Part shown: piece after piece, positions 7,784 through 15,344 of the stretch | Layout: every line of letters starts with the position of its first letter | Numbering within the stretch: the first letter of the stretch is position 1 | DNA from: Streptococcus sp. 263_SSPC | GTDB lineage: Bacteria > Bacillota > Bacilli > Lactobacillales > Aerococcaceae | DNA: 64,000 bases | Direction: 5' to 3' | NCBI RefSeq assembly: GCF_001071995.1 | Contig: NZ_JVNU01000021.1 | Coordinates: 1 to 64,000 of the forward strand | Made by a program: the position numbers and the translations under genes | The notes under the pieces: model-generated | Databases searched by the model: none | What the model was told of the DNA's origin: nothing | Seen by the model: only the letters and a program-made list of their open reading frames with translations

Positions 7784-8716
7784 TTATTGAACTTTCTTTT
7801 GGAATAATTTTTGGTAGTAGAAGTACACAGTTGCTGCTGATGCTGCAAATGCTACTAAGTAGAAGAAGATTGCAATTTTTGAGCCTGTTTGTAATCCATC
7901 TACGAATGATTGTGCATTACGGCTCGCTGCTAATGGGTTTGCAAACGCTTCAGAAATAAGTGCACTTACTGCAGAGTTTGATTTTCCGCTAAAGAAATCA
8001 GATAATTTTCCAAGAGCATCTAAGAATCCGCCACCTAAGATGTTTCCTAAGAAGACAGATCCTACCATTGCTAATGAAGCCACATTCACGTTAGTCCATA
8101 AGTTTTTGTTTTCTTTACGAGCTTGGAATAAGAAATATCCAGTAAATACTGCACCTACTAATGCGAAGAAAAATGATAAACCAAAGTATAAGCTTAAGTT
8201 CTTCACTTTATTAGAAAGGTCCATATATGCTGCTTGTAAACTTGTCGTATTCACTCCGCCGTTTGAACCAAACGCAAATCCTAGTCCATTTAATAACACT
8301 AACAGTGTGAAGAGCGCAAGAGCGATAGATACCCCGAAGAAGATTTTTTCGAATAAATTATTTTTATTATAGCTTTCAACTTTATCAACAGCTTTTTCTG
8401 TTGCTTCATTAATTTTTGCTTTGTTTTCTTCAGTGAACACTTTGCTTGCTACTTCTTCAACTTTTTCTTTAGCAGCGCCAGCAACTTCTTTTGCACGTTC
8501 GCCAGCTTCTTCAGCATGTTCTTTTACGTTTTCAACAACTTCTTTAAAGTCGCCGTCTGCTTCAGGAGCTTTTGCTTCTTTTACATCTTCAACAACTGTT
8601 TCTGCAGCTTCTTTCACTTCTCCAGCTGTTTTTTCTGCTGCTTCAACTACTTCGTCTTTTACTTCTGTAGCTTTTTCAGCAACTGATTCCATATTTTTGT
8701 TCTCGTTTTGATCCAT
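7784..8716 (-). CDS. membrane protein with long Ala/Glu/Lys coiled-coil N-terminus
   Basis: 310 aa. Residues 1-125 are highly charged and helical, built of 11-residue-like repeats rich in A, E, K and V (EAAEKTAGEVKEAAE, AKEKVEEVASKV), resembling LEA or apolipoprotein-like amphipathic helices. Residues about 126-305 carry four hydrophobic segments. AGAGGTG lies 6 nt before the ATG. I do not recognise a specific family. It is in an operon with the DUF1307 lipoprotein downstream; an envelope or stress role is possible but unsupported. Confidence 0.65.
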   Translation of the reverse strand: MDQNENKNMESVAEKATEVKDEVVEAAEKTAGEVKEAAETVVEDVKEAKAPEADGDFKEVVENVKEHAEEAGERAKEVAGAAKEKVEEVASKVFTEENKAKINEATEKAVDKVESYNKNNLFEKIFFGVSIALALFTLLVLLNGLGFAFGSNGGVNTTSLQAAYMDLSNKVKNLSLYFGLSFFFALVGAVFTGYFLFQARKENKNLWTNVNVASLAMVGSVFLGNILGGGFLDALGKLSDFFSGKSNSAVSALISEAFANPLAASRNAQSFVDGLQTGSKIAIFFYLVAFAASAATVYFYYQKLFQKKVQ

Positions 8717-8837
8717 GTGAGCACCTCTTTATTAAAATTTTATTTCTTTAGCCATTTTATCACAATCATCTGCTTTCTTCTAGTTTTCAAGTATTGTAAA
8801 CCTTGCCCTGCCCGATATCCTCCCACACTTCTCCTCA

Positions 8838-8866
8838 CAAAAAAGAGCTAGACTGTCGCCTAGCTC
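8838..8866 (-). terminator. terminator of the 8881-10245 gene
   Basis: A 7-bp GC-rich stem (8845-8851 with 8860-8866) with T-run on the minus strand. Confidence 0.85.
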
Positions 8867-8880
8867 CTTTCAGTTAAGTT

Positions 8881-10245
8881 TTATTTTAGGACCGTACCAT
8901 CCGCTAAAGTGATTGTATATCCGTTAAAGTTGATTGTACCTTTGTTTTCTAATGATGTGATTGTGACATTTCCTGTCAACGTCCATGTCGCCCCCTCTTC
9001 TACTGTGATTACTGCGTTATTGTTCACGGCAGTCCCTCCTTCAGCATTTTCTACGATATTGATGGTACCTGTGAAGTTTGTTCCTTTGCCCATTGTGAAG
9101 TTCAATGTAGATACGGTATCCACCTCAATCGTTCCAGTTAATGTTTGGTTCGTCGTTGTTAAATCAACTTGACCACCATTGGCACCGGCTGTACCCCAGC
9201 CACGTGTCGCATCATTTCCTAAGATGGCTAATAATCTGCCAGATGAATCTTGATTTGTAATCGTTACGTCTTCTAAAGTGATGACGCTGTGTGTATTCGT
9301 TACGTAGATTTGGTCTCCGTTACGTCCTATTAAAGTGCCGCCTTTCATTGTGAAAGTAGAGGTTCCACTTTCGGCATCTCCTGACATTGATTGATAAATC
9401 ATCACGTTGTGTACGTTGTTGTCTGAAGAGCTACCTTCTGTTGAACTCATATTCCCTGTTACGTTTGTATTTTCTAATGTGATAGAGTTTTGACCCTCGA
9501 TAACAAGTGCTTCTGAGTTTTCAGCGTTCAATGTTGCATTTTTAACAGTGATATTCGCTGTAGAGTACACGGCTGGTGAGTTGTATCCTGTTGAAGTGTA
9601 CGTTCCTTTGTCTACGACTACTGTACCACCACCACGGTCTGTACGAATCGCTGCTGATGAATTTCCTGCGGTGTTTACCGTCAAGTTTGTTGCGTTCATC
9701 GTAGCGCCACCAGTAGTTTGGATACCACCTGAATTATCTTTTGTTGTTGTGATTGTTGTATCAGATACATTGACGGTCGTTCCTGATCCGTAACTGAACA
9801 CCCCGTTCCCGTTTTGTGCTGTTGTATTTACGGTTGAGTTTGTAATTGTTACGGTTGCTCCATCGGTTGCTAAGAATCCTGCGTTCATTCCGTAGAAGTC
9901 TCCATTTTCTGTGTTCGATGTTGCTCCGGCTGTTTTGTTAACCGTTACGCCGTCTAATGTGACTGTTGCTCCTGTTACACGGAGTGCATTTTCGTCATCT
10001 CCGGTAGATTCATAAGTTTCTCCTGTTACTGTTGCATCTGTTGTTAAGTTTGTTGCTGCCTCACCTTGTGTCACTTGGTCGCTCCCGCCAAATCCTTCTC
10101 CTCCAGGTTTAGCTGGGGGACTCTGTTGTGATTGGACTTGAGAAGTCGCCTCAGCTTGTGTTTGTGTTTGTGTGTTTTGGCATGCAACTAAAGTCGTTGC
10201 AATAGTAATCGTGGATAATAGAACAATCATTCTGTTTCTTTTCAT
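8881..10245 (-). CDS. surface lipoprotein, pectate-lyase-like beta-helix
   Basis: 454 aa. Signal peptide with lipobox LVAC (Cys22), a Gln/Thr/Ala-rich linker, then many short strand repeats rich in T, N, V and G (VTITNSTVNTTAQ, VNVSDTTITTT, ITLENTNVTG) that predict a right-handed parallel beta-helix. It has no Gly-rich tail, unlike the 5029-6606 protein, but the two share architecture and an identical CiaR-type promoter. Likely a wall- or matrix-facing binding protein or adhesin; the ligand cannot be read from the sequence. Confidence 0.7.
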   Translation of the reverse strand: MKRNRMIVLLSTITIATTLVACQNTQTQTQAEATSQVQSQQSPPAKPGGEGFGGSDQVTQGEAATNLTTDATVTGETYESTGDDENALRVTGATVTLDGVTVNKTAGATSNTENGDFYGMNAGFLATDGATVTITNSTVNTTAQNGNGVFSYGSGTTVNVSDTTITTTKDNSGGIQTTGGATMNATNLTVNTAGNSSAAIRTDRGGGTVVVDKGTYTSTGYNSPAVYSTANITVKNATLNAENSEALVIEGQNSITLENTNVTGNMSSTEGSSSDNNVHNVMIYQSMSGDAESGTSTFTMKGGTLIGRNGDQIYVTNTHSVITLEDVTITNQDSSGRLLAILGNDATRGWGTAGANGGQVDLTTTNQTLTGTIEVDTVSTLNFTMGKGTNFTGTINIVENAEGGTAVNNNAVITVEEGATWTLTGNVTITSLENKGTINFNGYTITLADGTVLK

Positions 10246-10288
10246 CTTGGTCCCCCTCGCTTCCTATCAACTATTTGTTGATGGTTTT

Positions 10289-10320
10289 ATCATAACGAGC
10301 TTACTTAAAATGAACTTAAA
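10289..10320 (-). promoter_or_regulatory. CiaR-type operator and promoter of the 8881-10245 gene
   Basis: TTTAAG (10315-10320), 5 nt, TTTAAG (10304-10309), 9 nt, TATGAT (10289-10294) on the minus strand: same spacing as at 6641-6672 and 13421-13452. Confidence 0.75.
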
Positions 10321-10357
10321 ACAAAAAAGTTTTTCGAAAAAATTTTTTCAAACAGAA

Positions 10358-10394
10358 AATTATCATATATGATAATTACCATATATGATAATTT
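10358..10394. repeat. palindrome plus tandem half-copy
   Basis: A perfect 20-bp palindrome (10358-10377, centre CATATATG) is followed after 3 nt by a second partial copy (10381-10394). On the minus strand this gives two direct AATTATCATATATG units with a 16-bp period. It lies 38 nt upstream of the CiaR-type repeat of the lipoprotein gene and could be an additional operator. Confidence 0.55.
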
Positions 10395-10400
10395 CGCACG

Positions 10401-10432
10401 AAAAAAAGACGCTGGAATGATATTCCAACGTC
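10401..10432 (-). terminator. terminator of the 10463-11311 gene
   Basis: An 11-bp stem (10408-10418 with 10422-10432, one mismatch) with T-run on the minus strand. Confidence 0.85.
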
Positions 10433-10462
10433 TCTTTTTAATTTTTATTGACAGTTATCCGT

Positions 10463-11311
10463 TTATTTCTTTTCAATATCAACGAATTCAAAGATCTTCT
10501 CAGCAAAAACCGTTAAGTCCTCTTTGTTAAATTTTCCAAAATCGAAAAATGGTGATATATACCAAATAGTTACCATTTGATTATCGTCAGTAAATACATC
10601 TACGGTAATACTAGAATATTTTCGCACTTTATCAAACGCATCCGTATGCACAAAATATCTATAACCTTTATAATTTCCTTCTAGAAGATTTAGTTTTTCA
10701 TACCCTAACCACTGTAAGTAGGTTTGACCATCTTTTCTGATTTGGTATTCTATATTAATATCGAGTTGATCACTCACTTTATGATTTTCATCGAAAACAT
10801 GTTTCGTGCTAATCTCGTATACATCTGATTTAAGAATTTGTTCAGTAGTTGTTGTTTTACTTTTATCTTCAATAATATCAGTTGGCGTGAATGTATTTAT
10901 CCGAAGATAGCCATCTCCAACATCAATTTTACCGTCAAAATATACATGCAACAAATAATTAGTAGGTACTTTTGTCTTAACGATAAAGTCTGTTATTCTT
11001 TTCTCGTCCTCCAGTTCATTAATAGCACCACTCATATTAATAGTTTCATACTCTTTTTGATTAAACAAAGGAAATAGTTTTGCATCATTTAGCAGTTCTT
11101 TTACTTTCCCTGTTAAGATTGGCAATCCATATTCATCAAGCCCATTCTCAGACTGCGTTGTCTCTGATGAATCTTTCTTTTCTGAAGATTCCTTTGATTT
11201 TTGCTCAGCTACTTCTGCTTTTGTTGTATTCTCTGTTGATTCTGTTGATTTTGGTTTTGAACATCCCACCAACAGGAATACCGATAATACTGCCATCAAT
11301 ATTTTTTTCAT
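10463..11311 (-). CDS. lipoprotein of unknown function
   Basis: 282-aa exported lipoprotein with lipobox LVGC (Cys17) and a Lys/Ser/Glu/Thr-rich linker to about residue 60, then a globular region with no motif I recognise. It is a single-gene unit: it has an extended -10 (TGGTATAAT on the minus strand near 11375-11383) and its own terminator. Unlike the flanking large lipoproteins it shows no CiaR-type repeat. Confidence 0.7.
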   Translation of the reverse strand: MKKILMAVLSVFLLVGCSKPKSTESTENTTKAEVAEQKSKESSEKKDSSETTQSENGLDEYGLPILTGKVKELLNDAKLFPLFNQKEYETINMSGAINELEDEKRITDFIVKTKVPTNYLLHVYFDGKIDVGDGYLRINTFTPTDIIEDKSKTTTTEQILKSDVYEISTKHVFDENHKVSDQLDINIEYQIRKDGQTYLQWLGYEKLNLLEGNYKGYRYFVHTDAFDKVRKYSSITVDVFTDDNQMVTIWYISPFFDFGKFNKEDLTVFAEKIFEFVDIEKK

Positions 11312-11402
11312 CTGTCATTCCCCTTTACTTTGTATTTCTACCATCCTATATAAAACTTTTTAATTAACATTATTATACCATAAAGAAAATATAATGAAAT
11401 CC

Positions 11403-11451
11403 ACAAAAAAGTTCTTATGTTCACCATTATAGCGAAAAGACATAAGAACTT
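11403..11451 (-). terminator. terminator of the ciaRH-like operon
   Basis: A 12-bp stem (11409-11420 with 11440-11451) with a 6-nt T-run on the minus strand, 8 nt after the kinase stop. Confidence 0.85.
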
Positions 11452-11458
11452 ATTTCAT

Positions 11459-12688
11459 TTATTTTGTTGCAATCACAAAGCGAATTTGAGTTTCACTTGT
11501 GAGTTCTGCTGTTAACTGTACATCGTTCGTTTCGGCAATCTTCTGCGCGATAGAAAGCCCTAGTCCGCTTCCGCCTGTCGTACGATTTCTCGAACTATCT
11601 ACTCGGTAGAAGCGATCGAAAATCTGACTCACCTGTTCTTTGGTCATCGGCTCTGTTTCATTTCCAATGGCCAATTGATTGCGTTTCGCCTCAACGGTAA
11701 TTACCGGTTCGCCGACTGTATACTTCATCGCGTTATCGAGCAAGATTCGAATCAATTCCGTCATCGCACTCTTATTCGTTGTAACAATCGTTTGCGCCTC
11801 TCCAGTAAATTCTACCTGGAGTCCTTTTTCGTTTAAGACTGGTAAGATTTCTTCAACGATCGTTTTCGTAACAGCTACTAAATCGACTTCCTCTTTTGTC
11901 GCAGCCGCTTCTCCTTCATCATATCTAGAAAGGATTAACATCTGTTCTACAAGAGAGTTCAGACGCTTAATTTGGCGTTTATTACTATCGACAAATTTCG
12001 CTTCCGTGCCCATCATCGCGAGTAAATCCGTATTGGCTGAAAGGACCGCTAACGGTGTCTTAATCTCGTGACTGGCATTGGCGATAAATTGTTGCTGGCG
12101 CTCTACGTTTTCGACAAACGGACGAATCGCGCGTTTGGATGCGAGACGAACAAGCACATACACCACTGCTAGACAGAGAACAAAGACAGCCCCCGTTACC
12201 ATCATTAGTCTCGATACTTGTTGCGTTTCTCTATTGGCATCCACAAGGACAACCATTGTTCCAGCATCCGTCTTAGCCACTTGATAGCGAAGGCTTCCTT
12301 CCCATCCTTTTGTGGCTGTTCCTTGAGCAATGCGTAGCCCTAACTCTTTTAGCGCTTCTTCATCGAGCGATACTAAGTGAGTTCGGTCGACAGATTGGAC
12401 TGTGTCATTTGCGACTCTTACGACTGCATAACGTGTTGCCATCTGGTCATCTTTGCGAAACTCCATCCCTTTTGGCATTCCATGTTCAGGATGTTCTTTA
12501 GGACCTTTATCATCCGGTGCATCCGGGAAAGTTCCATCATTATTGACAAGCATTGTTGTAAGTCTGTCTACTTGATCGACAGTTTGACGATAGTTCACGA
12601 TGTTTACCGCCACCAGCACAGCAAGCAGCACTGCCGTAAACGACAGCATGGCACTTTTTACAAAGCTTTTTTGAAGTTGTTTAAACAT
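11459..12688 (-). CDS. sensor histidine kinase, CiaH-like
   Basis: 409 aa. TM1 about 12-32, an extracellular sensor region of about 130 residues with a His/Pro/Asp-rich stretch near 55-75, TM2 about 161-181, then the HisKA dimerisation domain with phospho-acceptor His207 in NASHEIKTPL, and an ATPase domain (N box LLDNAMKYT, G boxes FDRFYRVDSS and GGSGLGLSIA). It follows its response regulator by 33 nt on one transcript. CiaH is proposed from the CiaR-type operators around it; the signal is unknown. Confidence 0.8.
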   Translation of the reverse strand: MFKQLQKSFVKSAMLSFTAVLLAVLVAVNIVNYRQTVDQVDRLTTMLVNNDGTFPDAPDDKGPKEHPEHGMPKGMEFRKDDQMATRYAVVRVANDTVQSVDRTHLVSLDEEALKELGLRIAQGTATKGWEGSLRYQVAKTDAGTMVVLVDANRETQQVSRLMMVTGAVFVLCLAVVYVLVRLASKRAIRPFVENVERQQQFIANASHEIKTPLAVLSANTDLLAMMGTEAKFVDSNKRQIKRLNSLVEQMLILSRYDEGEAAATKEEVDLVAVTKTIVEEILPVLNEKGLQVEFTGEAQTIVTTNKSAMTELIRILLDNAMKYTVGEPVITVEAKRNQLAIGNETEPMTKEQVSQIFDRFYRVDSSRNRTTGGSGLGLSIAQKIAETNDVQLTAELTSETQIRFVIATK

Positions 12689-12721
12689 GCAAACTCCTCT
12701 TCTTTTCTAAAATCATAAAGA

Positions 12722-13396
12722 TTACGCTTCGACCATCAATTGATAGCCCAAGCCACGTGCAGATTTAATTGTCACGTTCGCATCGATGCTCGCTAATTTC
12801 TTACGCAGTGATGAAATATTCACCCACACCACGTTAATCTCCGCATCTGAGTCGAGTCCCCATACTTTTTCCATAATTAAATCCGTCGATAATACTTGAT
12901 TGCTATTCATCATAAAGTATTCCATCAATTGGAACTCTTTGTTGTTCAGCAACACTTGTCCACTCGCTGATTCCATTGTGAACTTATCGCGGTTAAGCTC
13001 GATATTTCCGATATTCATCACAGACGCTACGAAGACATTTGGACGACGAAGCAATGATTTCACACGCGCTAATAATTCAGGCGCCTCGAACGGCTTCGTT
13101 AAATAATCGTCTGCTCCTTCTTCAAGACCTGTTACCTTATCTTCTAATTGGCTTTTGGCCGTTAACATCAGCACTGGCGTTGTATTTCCACCTGCACGCA
13201 ATTCACGTACTACTTCGATTCCTGATTTTTTCGGCATCATCACATCCAGCAAGATTAAATCATACGGTGTTGATTCGGCATAAAATAGCGCGTCTGCTCC
13301 ATCATGAACCACTTCCACGCTATACTTTTGCATTTCTAGCATCATTTTTAGCGCTTCTGCTAAATCAATTTCATCTTCTGCCACTAAAATTCTCAT
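12722..13396 (-). CDS. OmpR-family response regulator, CiaR-like
   Basis: 224 aa. Receiver domain with Asp51 in LILLDVMMP and Lys in YLTKPF, then a winged-helix DNA-binding domain (NNKEFQLMEYFM to SARGLGYQLM). The length equals that of streptococcal CiaR. Its own promoter carries TTTAAG-N5-TTTAAG, the known CiaR recognition pattern, and the same layout precedes two nearby lipoprotein genes. I infer positive autoregulation and a local surface-protein regulon. AAGAGGT lies 7 nt before the ATG. Orthology to CiaR proper is likely but not proven. Confidence 0.8.
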   Translation of the reverse strand: MRILVAEDEIDLAEALKMMLEMQKYSVEVVHDGADALFYAESTPYDLILLDVMMPKKSGIEVVRELRAGGNTTPVLMLTAKSQLEDKVTGLEEGADDYLTKPFEAPELLARVKSLLRRPNVFVASVMNIGNIELNRDKFTMESASGQVLLNNKEFQLMEYFMMNSNQVLSTDLIMEKVWGLDSDAEINVVWVNISSLRKKLASIDANVTIKSARGLGYQLMVEA

Positions 13397-13420
13397 AGTC
13401 GTACCTCTTCTTTTTTCTTC

Positions 13421-13452
13421 AGTATACGTTTCGTACTTAAAATTTACTTAAA
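13421..13452 (-). promoter_or_regulatory. CiaR-type operator and promoter of the ciaRH-like operon
   Basis: TTTAAG (13447-13452), 5 nt, TTTAAG (13436-13441), 9 nt, TATACT (13421-13426) on the minus strand. The distal half-site overlaps the stop codon of the upstream marR-like gene. Confidence 0.78.
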
Positions 13453-13888
13453 CCGACTTCTTACATGTGTTTGCAAATGCGACGAGCAGCTCACGCAATT
13501 GTTGCTTTTGGTTGCAGTCCAATCCACGCAATGTATGTTCCATCATTTGATGTTGCGCTGGAATTAAATCATCGAGCAACTTCTTCCCTTTTTCTGTTAA
13601 TGAAATGTGTTTTGTCTTCCAGTCTTTTTCAATCGCAATTAATTCCAACTTGTCTAAATGACGAATGCAATGCGTAATATTTCCCTGCGTCAAATTCAAC
13701 GTTTGCGCAATCGTCTTTTGATCCATCGTTTGATTTCGGAAAATCAGATGTAACACTTCAAAATGAGTTGGATTCAACCCCACTTCTTTTAATGACATCG
13801 AAAAAGTTTTCAAGTTCTCATTGTAGATTTTCATAATCATCATCCAAATCTCATGAGACACATTCATTTTTTCGCATTCTGTAACCAT
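13448..13888 (-). CDS. MarR-family transcriptional regulator
   Basis: 146-aa winged-helix regulator. The helical N-terminus is followed by the HTH (MDQKTIAQTLNLTQGNITHC, about residues 55-74) and the wing region WKTKHISLTEKGKKL. MarR proteins act as dimers and usually repress a nearby operon in response to small ligands. The frame is open upstream to 14005, but AGAGGTG before the ATG at 13888 and the -10/-35 at 13911-13939 fix this start. It lies just upstream of the ciaRH-like operon but has its own promoter. The target is unknown. Confidence 0.85.
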   Translation of the reverse strand: MVTECEKMNVSHEIWMMIMKIYNENLKTFSMSLKEVGLNPTHFEVLHLIFRNQTMDQKTIAQTLNLTQGNITHCIRHLDKLELIAIEKDWKTKHISLTEKGKKLLDDLIPAQHQMMEHTLRGLDCNQKQQLRELLVAFANTCKKSV

Positions 13889-13910
13889 ACCAACACCTCT
13901 TTCACCGTTT

Positions 13911-13939
13911 ACTTTACTATTGAAATGACCTCCTGTCAA
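13911..13939 (-). promoter_or_regulatory. promoter of the marR-like gene
   Basis: TTGACA (13934-13939), 17 nt, TAAAGT (13911-13916) on the minus strand. Confidence 0.7.
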
Positions 13940-14093
13940 ACGCTCTCTCCGTCCCCGCACCCTCTTTTTTCCACTCTTAGCTCCTAGAGAAATTGGTTTA
14001 ACCAAAACCAGGTCCCTTTACTGAAAAAGAGTAAGAATAACAAGTGCCTTCAATGAACGGCACACACTTTTCTTCTTCGCCCGCCCCTTAAAA

Positions 14094-14355
14094 TGGTTTA
14101 ACCGAGACTAGGGCTCTATTGGTAAAGCACGAGTGCCTTTGGATTCTGTTGTAGTGATAATAGCGAGTGCAACCAATGTGAATTACTGACACTTGGAATT
14201 TATTCCTAGTGTCAGTTTGAAGCTTGGTAGGAGTTGAGACCTCAGGCTCAACCCGTTGCAGCTATTATTTCTACTACAGAGACATCCAAAGCGCACGAAG
14301 TGCTTTACCCTTTATTTTTTCCAAACAAAAAGAGCCCTGGTTTCAGGTTAAACCA
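14094..14355 (-). ncRNA. structured 3'-UTR element, copy 1 (after thiT)
   Basis: One extended hairpin with a branched head. Outer arms: 14094-14103 with 14346-14355, 14110-14117 with 14331-14338, 14121-14130 with 14300-14309 (10 bp perfect), and 14132-14144 with 14284-14296, then ATAATAGC with GCTATTAT. The head holds P2 (14186-14193 with 14208-14215), P3 (ACCAA 14172-14176 with TTGGT 14224-14228) and P4 (GTTGAG 14233-14238 with CTCAAC 14247-14252). The conserved core is shared with the copies at 33, 48 and 63 kb. It begins 22 nt after the thiT stop. The two outermost arms share bases with the local thiT terminator, so those states are mutually exclusive. Confidence 0.65.
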
Positions 14356-14357
14356 GG
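14326..14357 (-). terminator. thiT terminator
   Basis: An 8-bp stem (14336-14343 with 14350-14357) and T-run on the minus strand, 20 nt after the thiT stop. Confidence 0.8.
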
Positions 14358-14377
14358 ACTCGGAAAGCACAATTTCC

Positions 14378-14929
14378 CTAGTGAGCTATCCAAATTTTTT
14401 TCTGACGAATCAGCGCCACACACGCAATCACTACCACAATGAAAGTTCCGAGTGCTGCTGTTCCGTTAACAGTGAGAGAATATAACCATGGGCTCATTCC
14501 TTCTGGTGCGTATTTACCCCAGAAAATAACCCCGGCAATATAGTGGAAGAAGTAGCGAACGCCTACTCCCACAAAAGCTGCAGTACAAGCTAACGTAATC
14601 GCACTTGTATATTTTTCAGCTTTTAATGCTTTTTGGAACGGACCATATAGAAGTCCTGCAAGTCCCATCACTGCAAATGCAATGACATATTCGATGAGTA
14701 CTTGTTCAACAGACAAGAATGACACTTTACCTACTGCAAAGTGGAGTAATCCCCATAGCAAACCTGCTGCTAAACCTGGTGTCAAGCCGCGGCGTAGTGA
14801 AAAAATAACAAGAACAATTGCTCCCCACGACGGTGTAAACCACCCAACAATGTCCGGAATAGAGGACATTGCCATTGACAACGCTGCAATAATTGCAACT
14901 TCTACCCATACTAAAACATTTCTCTTCAT
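14378..14929 (-). CDS. thiT: thiamine transporter ThiT (ECF S component)
   Basis: 183-aa integral membrane protein with about six helices, the substrate-binding S subunit of an energy-coupling-factor transporter for thiamine; the shared EcfAAT module would be elsewhere. The YuaJ/ThiT signature is visible (SWGAIVLVIFSLRRGLTPGL, then LLWGLLHF), and the C-terminal part holds conserved Trp, Tyr and His residues (YFFHYIAGVIFWG, SPWLYSLTVNG). The frame is open to 14965, but GGAGG 10 nt before the ATG at 14929 marks the start. A TPP riboswitch lies in its leader, which confirms the substrate. Confidence 0.93.
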   Translation of the reverse strand: MKRNVLVWVEVAIIAALSMAMSSIPDIVGWFTPSWGAIVLVIFSLRRGLTPGLAAGLLWGLLHFAVGKVSFLSVEQVLIEYVIAFAVMGLAGLLYGPFQKALKAEKYTSAITLACTAAFVGVGVRYFFHYIAGVIFWGKYAPEGMSPWLYSLTVNGTAALGTFIVVVIACVALIRQKKIWIAH

Positions 14930-14995
14930 GAAAAAAGAGCCTCCTTCGTTTATTGAAAAACACAAAGAGACTCCGTCTAAAACTTCGAAATCAAA

Positions 14996-15074
14996 TACAA
15001 TTCCTACGCACGTACTAACGTAACAGGTTCAAGGGTTTGTAACAACATCTCAGCCAAAATGGCACCCCTTTGTA
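14996..15074 (-). promoter_or_regulatory. TPP riboswitch (THI box)
   Basis: The minus strand contains the conserved blocks AAAGGGGTGCC, GGCTGAGAT, ACCCTTGAACCTG and GCGTAGGAA in the right order, closed by a P1 stem TACAA/TTGTA. It sits 67 nt upstream of the thiT start. Whether it acts by termination or by hiding the ribosome binding site is not clear from the sequence. Confidence 0.92.
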
Positions 15075-15098
15075 CTTTTCACATATTTAACTGTTCTC

Positions 15099-15127
15099 AA
15101 TATACTACTGTAGTTCTTTTTTTGCAA
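15099..15127 (-). promoter_or_regulatory. promoter of thiT
   Basis: TTGCAA (15122-15127), 17 nt, TATATT (15099-15104) on the minus strand, 25 nt before the riboswitch. Confidence 0.65.
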
Positions 15128-15170
15128 CTCTAAAACTCTAACAATAAACTTGATATTCTAAGTCTATACA

Positions 15171-15199
15171 AAAAGACTCCTAGGAAAACCCTAGGAGCC
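15171..15199 (-). terminator. fruRK operon terminator
   Basis: A strong 10-bp stem with CCTAGG in both arms (15175-15199) and a T-run on the minus strand. Confidence 0.9.
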
Positions 15200-15253
15200 G
15201 AAATTCAAATCTCTTTATTTAGCTTTGTCCTTTTTAGAAAGTGTCACGTTTAA

Positions 15254-15344
15254 TCATAACTCACCGATAACATCACCGAAAATCCAAATCGTAATAAATA
15301 CTATCGGATGAGCGACTACAAAAGGAATTACTCCTCGTGCACTC
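15254..15344 (-). pseudogene. 3' scrap of a membrane-protein gene after fruK
   Basis: Directly after the fruK stop, a frame of about 28 codons without a start ends at TGA 15254-15256. It encodes a typical membrane-helix tail (VIPFVVAHPIVFITIWIFGD). The codon usage looks coding. In fruRKA operons the PTS permease gene fruA follows fruK, so this may be the 3' end left after deletion of a transporter gene. I could not match it convincingly to FruA itself, so the identity stays open. Confidence 0.4.

Larger units (their letters stand above)
13992..14357. repeat. three copies of a TGGTTTAACC-centred motif
   Basis: The motif TGGTTTAACC followed by an AACCAGG-CCT-like or ACTAGGGCTCT stretch occurs at about 13992-14014 and 14094-14117 on the plus strand. 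It occurs once inverted at 14331-14355, where it forms the thiT terminator. The last two can pair with each other (10 bp plus 8 bp) and close the large hairpin described at 14094-14355. Confidence 0.6.

Noticed and set aside
14094-14355. Retron msr-msd or group II intron remnant
   Set aside because: Long inverted arms suggested it, but no reverse transcriptase gene is near any copy, no conserved branching G context or domain V is visible, and the copies follow stop codons.
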